From the NCBI GenBank assembly GCA_963675055.2, contig CAXXJE010000002.1:2170001-2234000 (forward strand): DNA of 64,000 nt. Direction: 5' to 3'. A program made the position numbers and the translations under genes. This document shows positions 37,517-44,364 of the stretch, piece after piece (position 1 is the stretch's first letter; the number at the start of each line of letters is the position of its first letter). This DNA is from PGYT01 sp963675055. GTDB taxonomy: Bacteria > Bacteroidota > Ignavibacteria > Ignavibacteriales > Melioribacteraceae. A model generated the notes under the pieces. That model did no database searches. It saw only the letters and a program-made list of their open reading frames with translations, and was not told where the DNA came from.

Positions 37517-39007
37517 TTATTTCTTTGATAGTTTTATTCCGAATATTACAATGCCCGCAACGAGTGCAAGAATAAGGATAACCACGACAATCGTTGCGAA
37601 TATGTTAGCTTCCTCTCTTACTTCAACTGTAATCGATTTGTCCTCGGCACGTACAAGCTGGTCATCCGACAGTGAGTTGGTTCTCAGCCTTATTTCGTAC
37701 TTGCCCACAGTAGCGTCTTCCGGGATATGTATTTGAAGTATTACTCGCTTTTCCTCCCGTATATCCAGAGTGGATACTACTTCGGGAATAATTGTCCTGG
37801 TCCAGTTGAGAGGCAGGTTTATCTCGAATTCAACATTGTCGAGTCTTCGCGATCCCTCGTTGAGTATGTCGAATGGAACTTCGATAGTTTTACCGGCAAG
37901 TTCGGAGAAAAATAGTTGGGGCGCTTTAACAGTAAGTTCACCAATACCTTTTGGAACGATCTCAAGTTTTAAGTATCCTATTTCCAGTTCATCCAATAGT
38001 TCCGGTGTAACGTCTTCATTTTTAAGATTAGTAAATTCTTTTAACTTGTCGTATGGCACAGCAACTGCAAAGAACGATATAGGCCTGTCCATGAGAACGT
38101 CCTGTGTGGGTCTGTCGGGCAGATAAACCTGCAGTCCGGCCCGGCGCGTCTGAGAGCTTTCAGTAAACTTAAACTGGCTTAATCTTGCGGAAGTTGACGG
38201 ATCAACAAAATACCTGTTTATTTCTTTCGGCAGATTAATTACATCCAGCTTGTAAGTATTATTCAGACCGCTGAACAATTCGAGTGTCATATTAAATGTA
38301 GCAGATCCGCCGAGTTCAACAACCTGTGAAAACTGTTCGGACTGGAATATAACTTTATTAACCGACTGATCCTTTTGAAGATATATTTTAGGTGCACGCT
38401 GCGTACCATTCCCGTAAATTAGATTTACTGTTACTTCATCGAGATCCTGAAGAAGAGTAAAATCAAGCTGGACTGGTTTGCCGAATCTGAGCGCATTAAT
38501 TTTAGCCTCATAGGGCTGACTAATAATCGCGTTTTCATTATTGAGCAGTGAAACATATACATTGTTGATAACATCAGGCTGAAGTGAGTTGAAAAGCTTG
38601 TCGTCGATATTAAGGAGTTTCTTGAATTCACCACTTCCACCCGACGAATTAGCCAAAGTTAAACGAACATGTTTTTGACCGTTCTCCTGCTGGTACTTTA
38701 CAGCATTCACTACCGATACGTATTGCTGTTCAAAAAGCACAGCCAGCAATGCCTGATGGTAATTCACTTCGGCATCAGTAAAAACATTCTTGGCATTTTC
38801 AAATTCCCTTAGGGAAATGAGATTTTTTGACATTAGATCTTTCTGCCGGTCAAACTCCGACTTAGCGGATTCGTATTGTTCCTTGGCACGCTTTAACCCG
38901 AGTAGTCTGAACTGATCATCCTTTGGGTTATAATACGAACCCGTTAACTGCGCCGAAACAATTGAAGTAATGAAGAGGATAATCAACAGGAATATTTTTT
39001 TAGTCAT
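37517..39007 (-). CDS. Exported membrane-anchored protein with coiled coil and NEW3-like domain
   Basis: 496 residues. Signal peptide 1-19 (LFITSIVSAQ). Residues 30-110 form a helical hairpin-like stretch (KRAKEQYESAKSEFDRQKDLMSKNLISLREFENAKNVF in overlapping parts), reminiscent of HlyD/MacA adaptors. Next is a beta-rich middle (120-360), a NEW3/CARDB-like Ig domain (about 370-460, FSELAGKTIEVPFDILNEGSRRLDNVEFEI), and one C-terminal membrane span followed by KLSKK, leaving the body in the periplasm. Its start overlaps the PDZ gene stop by 8 bases. Likely the periplasmic partner of the ABC exporter; this is inference. Confidence 0.82.
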   Translation of the reverse strand: MTKKIFLLIILFITSIVSAQLTGSYYNPKDDQFRLLGLKRAKEQYESAKSEFDRQKDLMSKNLISLREFENAKNVFTDAEVNYHQALLAVLFEQQYVSVVNAVKYQQENGQKHVRLTLANSSGGSGEFKKLLNIDDKLFNSLQPDVINNVYVSLLNNENAIISQPYEAKINALRFGKPVQLDFTLLQDLDEVTVNLIYGNGTQRAPKIYLQKDQSVNKVIFQSEQFSQVVELGGSATFNMTLELFSGLNNTYKLDVINLPKEINRYFVDPSTSARLSQFKFTESSQTRRAGLQVYLPDRPTQDVLMDRPISFFAVAVPYDKLKEFTNLKNEDVTPELLDELEIGYLKLEIVPKGIGELTVKAPQLFFSELAGKTIEVPFDILNEGSRRLDNVEFEINLPLNWTRTIIPEVVSTLDIREEKRVILQIHIPEDATVGKYEIRLRTNSLSDDQLVRAEDKSITVEVREEANIFATIVVVILILALVAGIVIFGIKLSKK

Positions 39008-39569
39008 GCTTCACCTTTTTCGTGGTATCTGCCGGTTCACTAATCATCATCATTGTTCCACCTGCTTTTTTCAGTGAGTCGATATTGATGACTTTTCCGT
39101 TTATCACTGCTTTCCCGTCCTTTACATCCACTTTGTTAGCCCCATCGCCGCCAACAAAAGTCTTCATCATGATTTTGTGCCCGCCTTCACCTCCGGCATT
39201 GTTAGGGTCAGCTTTCAGAAACTTTTGGAAGAATCTGTCTTTATCTCTTTTAATGCCTAACTCAACTTCTTCTCCATCTGCGAGACTCCCATAAATCTTC
39301 TTAAACTCATCAATTGTTTTAACTCGCTTTCCGTTGATGAATAGTATTTCGTCTCCCTTCTGTACATCAATATTTTTATATCCTTCATTTCTCGAGTTTT
39401 TGTCAACACTGAATTCAACAAATACTTTTCCGTCTTCACTTTTTACAACACTTTTCAATTCGTCTAAAAACATCGCGTCTTTTGCGGAAAACTGAATGGT
39501 TTGCTGTGCAAAATTATTCGCGAACAGAATTAATCCGATAAACGAAGTAAGTACTAATTTGGATCTCAT
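39000..39569 (-). CDS. Exported PDZ-domain protein
   Basis: 189 residues with a signal peptide at 1-22 (ANNFAQQT). A PDZ-like segment at about 62-115 reads YKNIDVQKGDEILFINGKRVKTIDEFKKIY then GEEVELGIKRDKD; the family uses it to bind C-terminal or exposed peptide tails. There is no protease domain. The rest is Gly/Lys-rich, with a repeated VDVKDGKAVINGKVINIDSLKK section. It is the first gene of the ABC sub-operon and has a candidate ECF promoter at 39617-39644. PDZ-only periplasmic proteins often act as adaptors or stress sensors. Confidence 0.8.
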   Translation of the reverse strand: MRSKLVLTSFIGLILFANNFAQQTIQFSAKDAMFLDELKSVVKSEDGKVFVEFSVDKNSRNEGYKNIDVQKGDEILFINGKRVKTIDEFKKIYGSLADGEEVELGIKRDKDRFFQKFLKADPNNAGGEGGHKIMMKTFVGGDGANKVDVKDGKAVINGKVINIDSLKKAGGTMMMISEPADTTKKVKHD

Positions 39570-39616
39570 TATTATACTCCCGGTTATTAAGTGAAATTAT
39601 GATATGTTACGGTCTA

Positions 39617-39644
39617 ATAACGCTGAAAAGGAGTAATGGTTGCA
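39617..39644 (-). promoter_or_regulatory. Candidate ECF-sigma promoter before the PDZ gene
   Basis: On the minus strand TGCAAC (39644-39639) and CGTTAT (39622-39617) are separated by 16 bases, about 48 bases before the PDZ gene ATG. The same two hexamers with a 15-base gap lie before the sigma gene. TGCAAC/GGAAC-type -35 and CGT-type -10 elements are usual for ECF sigma factors. Confidence 0.55.
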
Positions 39645-39685
39645 GTTTAACCTGAGAGTTTAGGAGTATTTAACACTTTTTAACA

Positions 39686-40885
39686 TTATTCAATATAGTT
39701 TGCCGAGTGAGGATTCGTTCTTAACAGGTCTTTACCGGCCGGATCAAAGACTTTAGCGTTAGGAGTTGTGTATGAGTGATTTGTGAAGTCAACTTCCGCC
39801 AGTTTTAATGATTGACCATTTTTATTTACGGAAAACTCAGCACCGTTAATTGAATAGTCTGAAGCATCGATCTTAACAATTATGATTCTCTGCGGTAAAT
39901 ACACTTTAAGCGAATCGGGCATTGGTTCAGTTGATGAAAGCCAGGTTAACATAGTTGAATCGTTTCCCGAAGTGAGGTTTTGCAGAAATGTTTTCGTGTC
40001 TTTGGAACTGTCCGAAGAAAGCGTAACGACAAGCGACTTGAATTCCACTTGGGACATATCGGATTCAAGTTTGATAAGAAGCGTATCGGAAGATTCGTCA
40101 TGAAATACACTAATGCTGTCGGAAGTATTTAAGTCATCAAGCAGGGTGAGAGGAGTTGAACTGATATATGAATCAAAATCAGTTTCAGCATGAACTTGTA
40201 TGATCTCATCTTTTTTGAACATGTTGTTAATTTCCGGATTGATAACATTACTCCGCGAAATTGTCATGAATGCATCATCAGCCAGATGTATTGACACTTT
40301 ACTTTTTGATCCGTCAATTTTTACATTCATGCTGTCGGTGGTATAATCCGAAACACTGCTCAGGTGAGTAGATATAATTTTCTTGCCTGAATTATGAACA
40401 TTAAAGAATTTAATTCCGGGATTTGCAGACACGTATTTAGCTCCTTTTAGAATAAGCAGCTTATATAAAGTATCATTTGTATAAGTGTCGTTAACTTCAG
40501 TGAATAATTTTTTATCGTTATAATCCTGCAATGTGTTTATTGAAAAGGTCTGCGGATCTTCCTTTGTAAAAAGGTTAAGCTCGCTGTTGAATGAATTGAT
40601 TTTCCCGGGAAGCATGAATCCTGCGTATGTTGTATTGACTCTTGAAAGTAAATCCGACGAAGACAGTTTATTCACATGAACATTAAAATAGATTATAATC
40701 ATTGCAACAGTAAACACCGAAAGTGCAGTGACGAATTCATAAGATTTCATAATTCTCTTCACAGGATGCAGTGAAAACTTATTCGAATTCAACAATTCCC
40801 GTCTCAAGTTCCGCTGGTGATGCCGGTTTTCATTATGCCCAGGTTTAACAGCGCGAATGTATTTTTCAATTGATTTCTTATTCAT
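39686..40885 (-). CDS. Putative anti-sigma factor with one membrane span
   Basis: 399 residues. A basic, probably cytosolic N-terminus of about 50 residues (KPGHNENRHHQRNLRREL), a single span at about 51-68 (VTALSVFTVAMIIIYFNV), and a periplasmic domain of about 330 residues rich in Ser, Asp and Thr, with no recognised catalytic motif. Its start overlaps the stop of the ECF sigma gene by 8 bases, the usual arrangement for a sigma and its anti-sigma. No zinc-binding HxxxCxxC motif is visible, so it is not a ZAS-type protein; the call rests on context. Confidence 0.65.
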   Translation of the reverse strand: MNKKSIEKYIRAVKPGHNENRHHQRNLRRELLNSNKFSLHPVKRIMKSYEFVTALSVFTVAMIIIYFNVHVNKLSSSDLLSRVNTTYAGFMLPGKINSFNSELNLFTKEDPQTFSINTLQDYNDKKLFTEVNDTYTNDTLYKLLILKGAKYVSANPGIKFFNVHNSGKKIISTHLSSVSDYTTDSMNVKIDGSKSKVSIHLADDAFMTISRSNVINPEINNMFKKDEIIQVHAETDFDSYISSTPLTLLDDLNTSDSISVFHDESSDTLLIKLESDMSQVEFKSLVVTLSSDSSKDTKTFLQNLTSGNDSTMLTWLSSTEPMPDSLKVYLPQRIIIVKIDASDYSINGAEFSVNKNGQSLKLAEVDFTNHSYTTPNAKVFDPAGKDLLRTNPHSANYIE

Positions 40886-41474
40886 GCCTGAATTCTCCGA
40901 GATTTAATTCTTCGAATCTTTCTTGCAGTTTCTTAATTGCCCGGTGTAGAAGTGATTTTATAGTACCTTCCGATTTAATAAGTATTGCTGAAATATCACT
41001 TATACTCTTATCTTCAAAATATCTTAAGACAATTACTTCCCGGTACTTCGGTTTTAAAGAATAGATTTCTTCAAGTACTCTCGTTTTAATCTTCTCATTA
41101 TTATTTCGATTTTCCTCACATAGTATCTGTTCGTCCGTAAGCTCTTCACTTTTCAGGTTTGTCAGCAGTTCAAGCTCAACATCTGCAATTTTCGATTTCT
41201 TCTTAAACCTGTAATGTGAATTAATTTCGTTCGATGCAATTCTGTAAAGCCAGGCAGAGAAGGGGAGATTACGCCATTTGAAAGTCCAAAGTTTATCAAG
41301 TGCCTTGAAAAATGTGTTTGATGTAAGTTCCTCGGCGAGCGACTTGTTTGCAGTACGTCTTAAAATATAGTTGAATATTTGCGGATAGTATATGTCGTAA
41401 AGTCTGCCGAATGCTTCCGGATCAGCTTTCGCAGATTCAACAATTTCCTTTTCGGAATCAGGGGAGTGGATCAT
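40878..41474 (-). CDS. ECF-family RNA polymerase sigma factor
   Basis: 198 residues from the ATG at 41474, which has GGGAG five bases upstream and fits a transcript starting near 41518 at the promoter below; ATG at 41516 is a longer alternative. Region 2 is at about 18-70 (AFGRLYDIYYPQIFNYILRRTANKSLAEELTSNTF in overlapping parts, then FSAWLYRIASNEI) and region 4 at about 130-190 (LKPKYREVIVLRYFEDKSISDISAILIKSEGTIKSLLHRAIKKL in parts). There is no region 3. It probably drives its own gene and the downstream PDZ-NEW3-ABC genes. Confidence 0.93.
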   Translation of the reverse strand: MIHSPDSEKEIVESAKADPEAFGRLYDIYYPQIFNYILRRTANKSLAEELTSNTFFKALDKLWTFKWRNLPFSAWLYRIASNEINSHYRFKKKSKIADVELELLTNLKSEELTDEQILCEENRNNNEKIKTRVLEEIYSLKPKYREVIVLRYFEDKSISDISAILIKSEGTIKSLLHRAIKKLQERFEELNLGEFRHE

Positions 41475-41524
41475 ACAAACTCCCGTATCCGCCGCTATGG
41501 TATTTAACATCGGCATTTGATATC

Positions 41525-41551
41525 ATAACGTAAAAATAGAAAAAAGTTGCA
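41525..41551 (-). promoter_or_regulatory. Candidate autoregulatory ECF promoter before the sigma gene
   Basis: On the minus strand TGCAAC (41551-41546), a 15-base T-rich gap, and CGTTAT (41530-41525). It matches the motif before the PDZ gene at 39617-39644. The implied transcript start near 41518 gives a 44-base leader to the ATG at 41474 and supports that start. Confidence 0.58.
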
Positions 41552-41607
41552 TTAATATTTAATAGTTGTCAAATTGTGAAGTACCCAATTGATTTGAATC
41601 GATATCT

Positions 41608-42240
41608 ATGAAAGCAATTTTCTTCATATCTGTTCTAACATACATTCAAACTCTGGGAGATTCTCTCGCGGTTGCTGCGGATACAAATAAACACCATGAT
41701 ATATATCTTGTTAAAAGTGCCTGGCATGTCGGAATTCTGATCCGTATCGATTCACTATCATCTTCAATGCTCCCGGTTCTATCCAGCTTTCGCGAATATT
41801 CATATGTCGATATGGGATGGGGAGACGAGGACTTCTACCAGGCTGATGGAATTAATTACTTTTATGCGGTCAAGGCTGCGTTGATTCCTACTTCAAGTGT
41901 AATCAAAGTAACAGGGCATTACGGGGATTTGAATGACATTATCCGCTGGTCTGATTTTGCAATAAAAATCAGGCTGGATAGTGAGGTGTACGTGAAGCTG
42001 CTGAGATTTATTGATGACTCATTTTTGAATGAGGGGGGCAAACGTATTGTTACTAAGAAAGAGGTCGGAGGAGCCATTAAGTTTTATAAATCTACACTAA
42101 GTTATTCTCTTATCTATACTTGCAATACATGGGTCGCTGACGCTCTTAAACATGCCGGACTGGATATCGATCCGAATGAAATAATAACTTCGGATCAGTT
42201 ATATTATAATACGATAACACTTGGTGAAGTCTTAAAATAA
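41608..42240 (+). CDS. DUF2459 family protein
   Basis: 210 residues. The family pattern is clear: HDIYLVKSAWHVGILIRI at about 30-47, YVDMGWGDEDFYQ (70-82), IPTSSVIKVTGHYGD, and near the end YSLIYTCNTWVADALKHAGLDI, where Cys, Asn and Trp are conserved. DUF2459 (TIGR02117) proteins resemble NlpC-like folds with His and Cys in place; function is unknown. A weak N-terminal hydrophobic stretch could be a signal peptide. Divergent from the ECF sigma gene. Confidence 0.8.
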   Translation: MKAIFFISVLTYIQTLGDSLAVAADTNKHHDIYLVKSAWHVGILIRIDSLSSSMLPVLSSFREYSYVDMGWGDEDFYQADGINYFYAVKAALIPTSSVIKVTGHYGDLNDIIRWSDFAIKIRLDSEVYVKLLRFIDDSFLNEGGKRIVTKKEVGGAIKFYKSTLSYSLIYTCNTWVADALKHAGLDIDPNEIITSDQLYYNTITLGEVLK

Positions 42241-42242
42241 GA

Positions 42243-42267
42243 AAACCCTCCTGAAGGAGGAGGGTTT
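42243..42267 (+). terminator. Terminator hairpin after the DUF2459 gene
   Basis: Perfect 10-bp stem aaaccctcct / aggagggttt with a 5-base loop, two bases past the stop codon. The symmetrical A/T ends allow use in either direction. Confidence 0.85.
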
Positions 42268-42369
42268 CTGCAAGTAGTTTGGAAATATTTTAATGTAATT
42301 TGTTTGTGTTGACGGACAATAATAGTATTATTTTATTATAATGTAAATATAATTTTAATTACGCTGTAT

Positions 42370-42552
42370 ATGGATAAAAACAATTCCACAAGAATCAACT
42401 GTCGTAAATGTGCTTTTTTCCACATTACGTGGGACAAGAAGTTTCCCTATGGATGCAAAGCATATGGCTTCAAGACTAAACAACTTCCATCGCAGAAAGT
42501 AAAATCATTCAGCGGAATTGATTGCCTGAAGTATGTTCCTAAAATTAAGTAG
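42370..42552 (+). CDS. Small four-cysteine protein, conserved-type
   Basis: 60 residues starting at ATG 42370. Cys11, Cys14, Cys29 and Cys52 in CRKCAFFHITWDKKFPYGC and FSGIDC suggest a zinc-binding mini-fold. The phrase TWDKKFPYGCKAYGFK with LPS and SGxxC is a pattern I recall in short bacterial proteins sometimes labelled uracil-DNA glycosylase; no glycosylase motif is present, so that label should not be used. Function unknown. Confidence 0.68.
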   Translation: MDKNNSTRINCRKCAFFHITWDKKFPYGCKAYGFKTKQLPSQKVKSFSGIDCLKYVPKIK

Positions 42553-42566
42553 TGGTATAAAATTCT

Positions 42567-42609
42567 ATTTAAAACAAGAAATCCCCACCGAATGGGTGAG
42601 GATTTTACG
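42567..42609. repeat. 43-bp direct repeat, copy 1
   Basis: Identical over 43 bases to 42943-42985. It holds a hairpin (aaatcc-c-cacc / ggtg-a-ggattt) and lies downstream of the GIY-YIG gene, where on the minus strand it can act as a terminator. Confidence 0.92.
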
Positions 42610-42701
42610 GGCGGGGCCGATCCCGAATCGCTTCGCTCTCGGGACAAGCGAGACTTCCCGAAGCCGGTCAACACCCGGCATCGGGACGACCTTCGGCGTG
42701 A
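42610..42701 (-). pseudogene. Broken partial copy of the tRNA-Asp 3' half
   Basis: Two segments identical to the intact tRNA-Asp at 43101-43174: 42687-42701 matches 43125-43139 (15 bases from anticodon loop to variable region) and 42610-42620 matches 43099-43109 (11 bases of T-arm end and acceptor stem). In the tRNA these segments are 15 bases apart, here 66. The extra bases hold inverted repeats (tcccga/tcggga) instead of a normal T-arm. The first segment encodes the tail of the GIY-YIG protein. Confidence 0.68.
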
Positions 42702-42937
42702 ATTAATTTCTCGATATATTTTCTGCTCTTTTTACTTTTAATGTCCCGCTCTCTTTTCATTGCCTCGAGTTTATCATCAAATTCTTCATAATAAACCAAT
42801 TCCCATGGAGTTCCACTTTTTGTTGATTTGGAATTTCCTGAATTATGTCTTACCAACCTTAAATCAAGATCATGAGTGTAGCCGACATAGTGCTTGTTAG
42901 AGGAGGGACTGTAAATTATATATGTGAAATATTTCAT
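42668..42937 (-). CDS. GIY-YIG domain nuclease-like protein
   Basis: 89 residues from the ATG at 42937. GIY-YIG core: YIIYSPSSNKHYVGYT (6-21), with LRLVRHNSG next (Arg27/Arg30) and WELVYYEEF later. The size equals a bare GIY-YIG domain (UvrC N-terminal type). Family members cut DNA; the cellular role of these stand-alone forms is not well known. An upstream start at 43003 would add 22 residues encoded by the 43-bp repeat and is unlikely. The C-terminal residues AEGR derive from tRNA-Asp-like sequence. Flanked by 43-bp direct repeats. Confidence 0.85.
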   Translation of the reverse strand: MKYFTYIIYSPSSNKHYVGYTHDLDLRLVRHNSGNSKSTKSGTPWELVYYEEFDDKLEAMKRERDIKSKKSRKYIEKLIHAEGRPDAGC

Positions 42938-42942
42938 AGTCA

Positions 42943-42985
42943 ATTTAAAACAAGAAATCCCCACCGAATGGGTGAGGATTTTACG
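42943..42985. repeat. 43-bp direct repeat, copy 2
   Basis: Second identical copy of the repeat at 42567-42609, starting 5 bases upstream of the GIY-YIG ATG. The spacing of the two copies is 376 bases, defining a discrete unit that contains the GIY-YIG gene and the tRNA-like remnant. Confidence 0.92.
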
Positions 42986-43016
42986 TGTCTGACAAAACTT
43001 CAAAAATTGCTACAAA

Positions 43017-43049
43017 ATAAAAAAGGGTAGCTACTAATGTAACTACCCT
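43017..43049 (-). terminator. Rho-independent terminator after tRNA-Asp
   Basis: On the minus strand a hairpin with arms agggtag and ctaccct (43024-43049) is followed by a run of U with one interruption. It closes the tRNA-Asp transcript before the GIY-YIG unit. Confidence 0.85.
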
Positions 43050-43100
43050 AAAATGTTAAGCGGGCTTGCCCGCCGGAGTTCGGCATTTGCCGAACGAAGG

Positions 43101-43174
43101 CGGGGCCGACGAGACTCGAACTCGCGACCTTCGGCGTGACAGGCCGACGTTCTAACCAACTGAACTACGACCCC
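43101..43174 (-). tRNA. tRNA-Asp (anticodon GTC)
   Basis: 74 bases on the minus strand. Acceptor arms ggggtcg and cggcccc pair over 7 positions (one G-U), the D-arm holds agttcagttggttag, the anticodon loop is cctgtcac with GTC, and the T-arm holds the ggttcgaatctc-like pattern (gagttcgagtctc). CCA is not encoded. It has its own terminator. Confidence 0.97.
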
Positions 43175-43236
43175 GTAACATCTTGTTTAAAAACGAATCC
43201 AAATATAGTCGCTTTTCCATTTGAAAGCAAGAAATT

Positions 43237-44346
43237 TTATAATTCTTCAGTGCCGAATGAAACGCCTACGGCACTGGCTGCTTTCACCGCTGCATCGGCC
43301 GGTTGAACCAGTTTCTGATTGGCTATAGCGTCTTCAATTTTAACGCTTTTTATGTCCATTCCCTTCAATGCCGTCATTCTGCCGAATTTCTTCTTAATTG
43401 CCAGTTCAATTGCGCTTGTACCGAATTTGGTCGATAAAATCCTGTCAAATGGTGTCGGGCTGCCTCCGCGCTGCAAATGTCCCAGAACCGTGTATCTGGT
43501 CTCTAAACCCGTATTATCCTTTATTTTTCTGGAGACATGCTCGGCAATTCCACCCAGCCGAATCGAATCCGTACGCTTGTTATCAATCTCCTGGACAACC
43601 ATCTCGCCGTCTTTTGGTTTGGCGCCTTCAGCAACGCAGACAATACTGAATTTCTTGCCCATCATATTTCTCTGAAGCACTTTTTCATAAATAACATTCC
43701 AGTCGAAAGGTATTTCAGGTACGAGTATAATATCAGCCCCTCCGGCAATGCCGCCGTTTAGGGCAATCCAGCCTGCGTATCGTCCCATAGCTTCAATAAC
43801 CATAACGCGGTGATGCGATGACGCGGTAGTATGCAGCCTGTCGAGAGCTTCCGAAACAACGAAAACCGCTGAATCGTGTCCGAATGTCATATCCGTGGCT
43901 TGCAGATCGTTATCAATCGTTTTAGGAACTCCGACTACATTTATACCCATCGCAGCCAATTTATTCGTAATTGCCATGGTTCCGTCACCGCCGATAGCTA
44001 TAAGGACATCAAGTCCCCAGGCTTCATAGTGCCGCACAGCTTCTTCGGATTTATCGGTAATAATTGTTTCTCCGTTAACTCCTTCAGGCCAATGAAACGG
44101 GTCGCCTTTGTTTGATGAACCAAGGATAGTGCCGCCGCTGGCGAGAATTCCCGACACATCTTTATTGTATAGCTCAATTGCCCGCCCCTGAACGAGTCCT
44201 TCGAAACCATCGAGAATCCCCAGAACTGTAAGACCGTGATCGTGTGCGGGTTTTGCAACGCCGCGTATAACGGCGTTTAATCCGGGACAGTCGCCGCCTC
44301 CGGTTAGTATCCCCACCCTTCTGATCCCTTTGGTTTTAGTTGACAT
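43237..44346 (-). CDS. pfkA: 6-phosphofructokinase
   Basis: 369 residues. GGDCPGLNAVIRG at 18-30, the nucleotide motif GGDGT at 119-123, and PKTIDND at 141-147 with the catalytic Asp145. Gly122 at the position equal to E. coli Gly104 points to ATP as donor (PPi enzymes have Asp), while Lys142 at the E. coli Gly124 position is found in PPi-type and group III enzymes. This Gly/Lys mix is known in group III ATP-PFKs. The enzyme phosphorylates fructose 6-phosphate in glycolysis. It is 18 bases downstream of the RNase HIII gene. Confidence 0.95.
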   Translation of the reverse strand: MSTKTKGIRRVGILTGGGDCPGLNAVIRGVAKPAHDHGLTVLGILDGFEGLVQGRAIELYNKDVSGILASGGTILGSSNKGDPFHWPEGVNGETIITDKSEEAVRHYEAWGLDVLIAIGGDGTMAITNKLAAMGINVVGVPKTIDNDLQATDMTFGHDSAVFVVSEALDRLHTTASSHHRVMVIEAMGRYAGWIALNGGIAGGADIILVPEIPFDWNVIYEKVLQRNMMGKKFSIVCVAEGAKPKDGEMVVQEIDNKRTDSIRLGGIAEHVSRKIKDNTGLETRYTVLGHLQRGGSPTPFDRILSTKFGTSAIELAIKKKFGRMTALKGMDIKSVKIEDAIANQKLVQPADAAVKAASAVGVSFGTEEL

Positions 44347-44364
44347 TTCTCATTGCCTCAAATA

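Noticed and set aside
41475..41516. Sigma factor start at 41516
   Set aside because: It has no ribosome site and would lie almost on the transcript start of the candidate promoter; the ATG at 41474 has GGGAG. Not fully excluded.
42610..42701. A second functional tRNA-Asp
   Set aside because: Only two fragments match, the T-arm is replaced and the 5' half with D-arm is missing, so no cloverleaf can form.
42938..43003. Longer N-terminus for the GIY-YIG protein
   Set aside because: The extra 22 codons come from the 43-bp direct repeat and its terminator-like hairpin; the domain starts at MKYFTYIIY.
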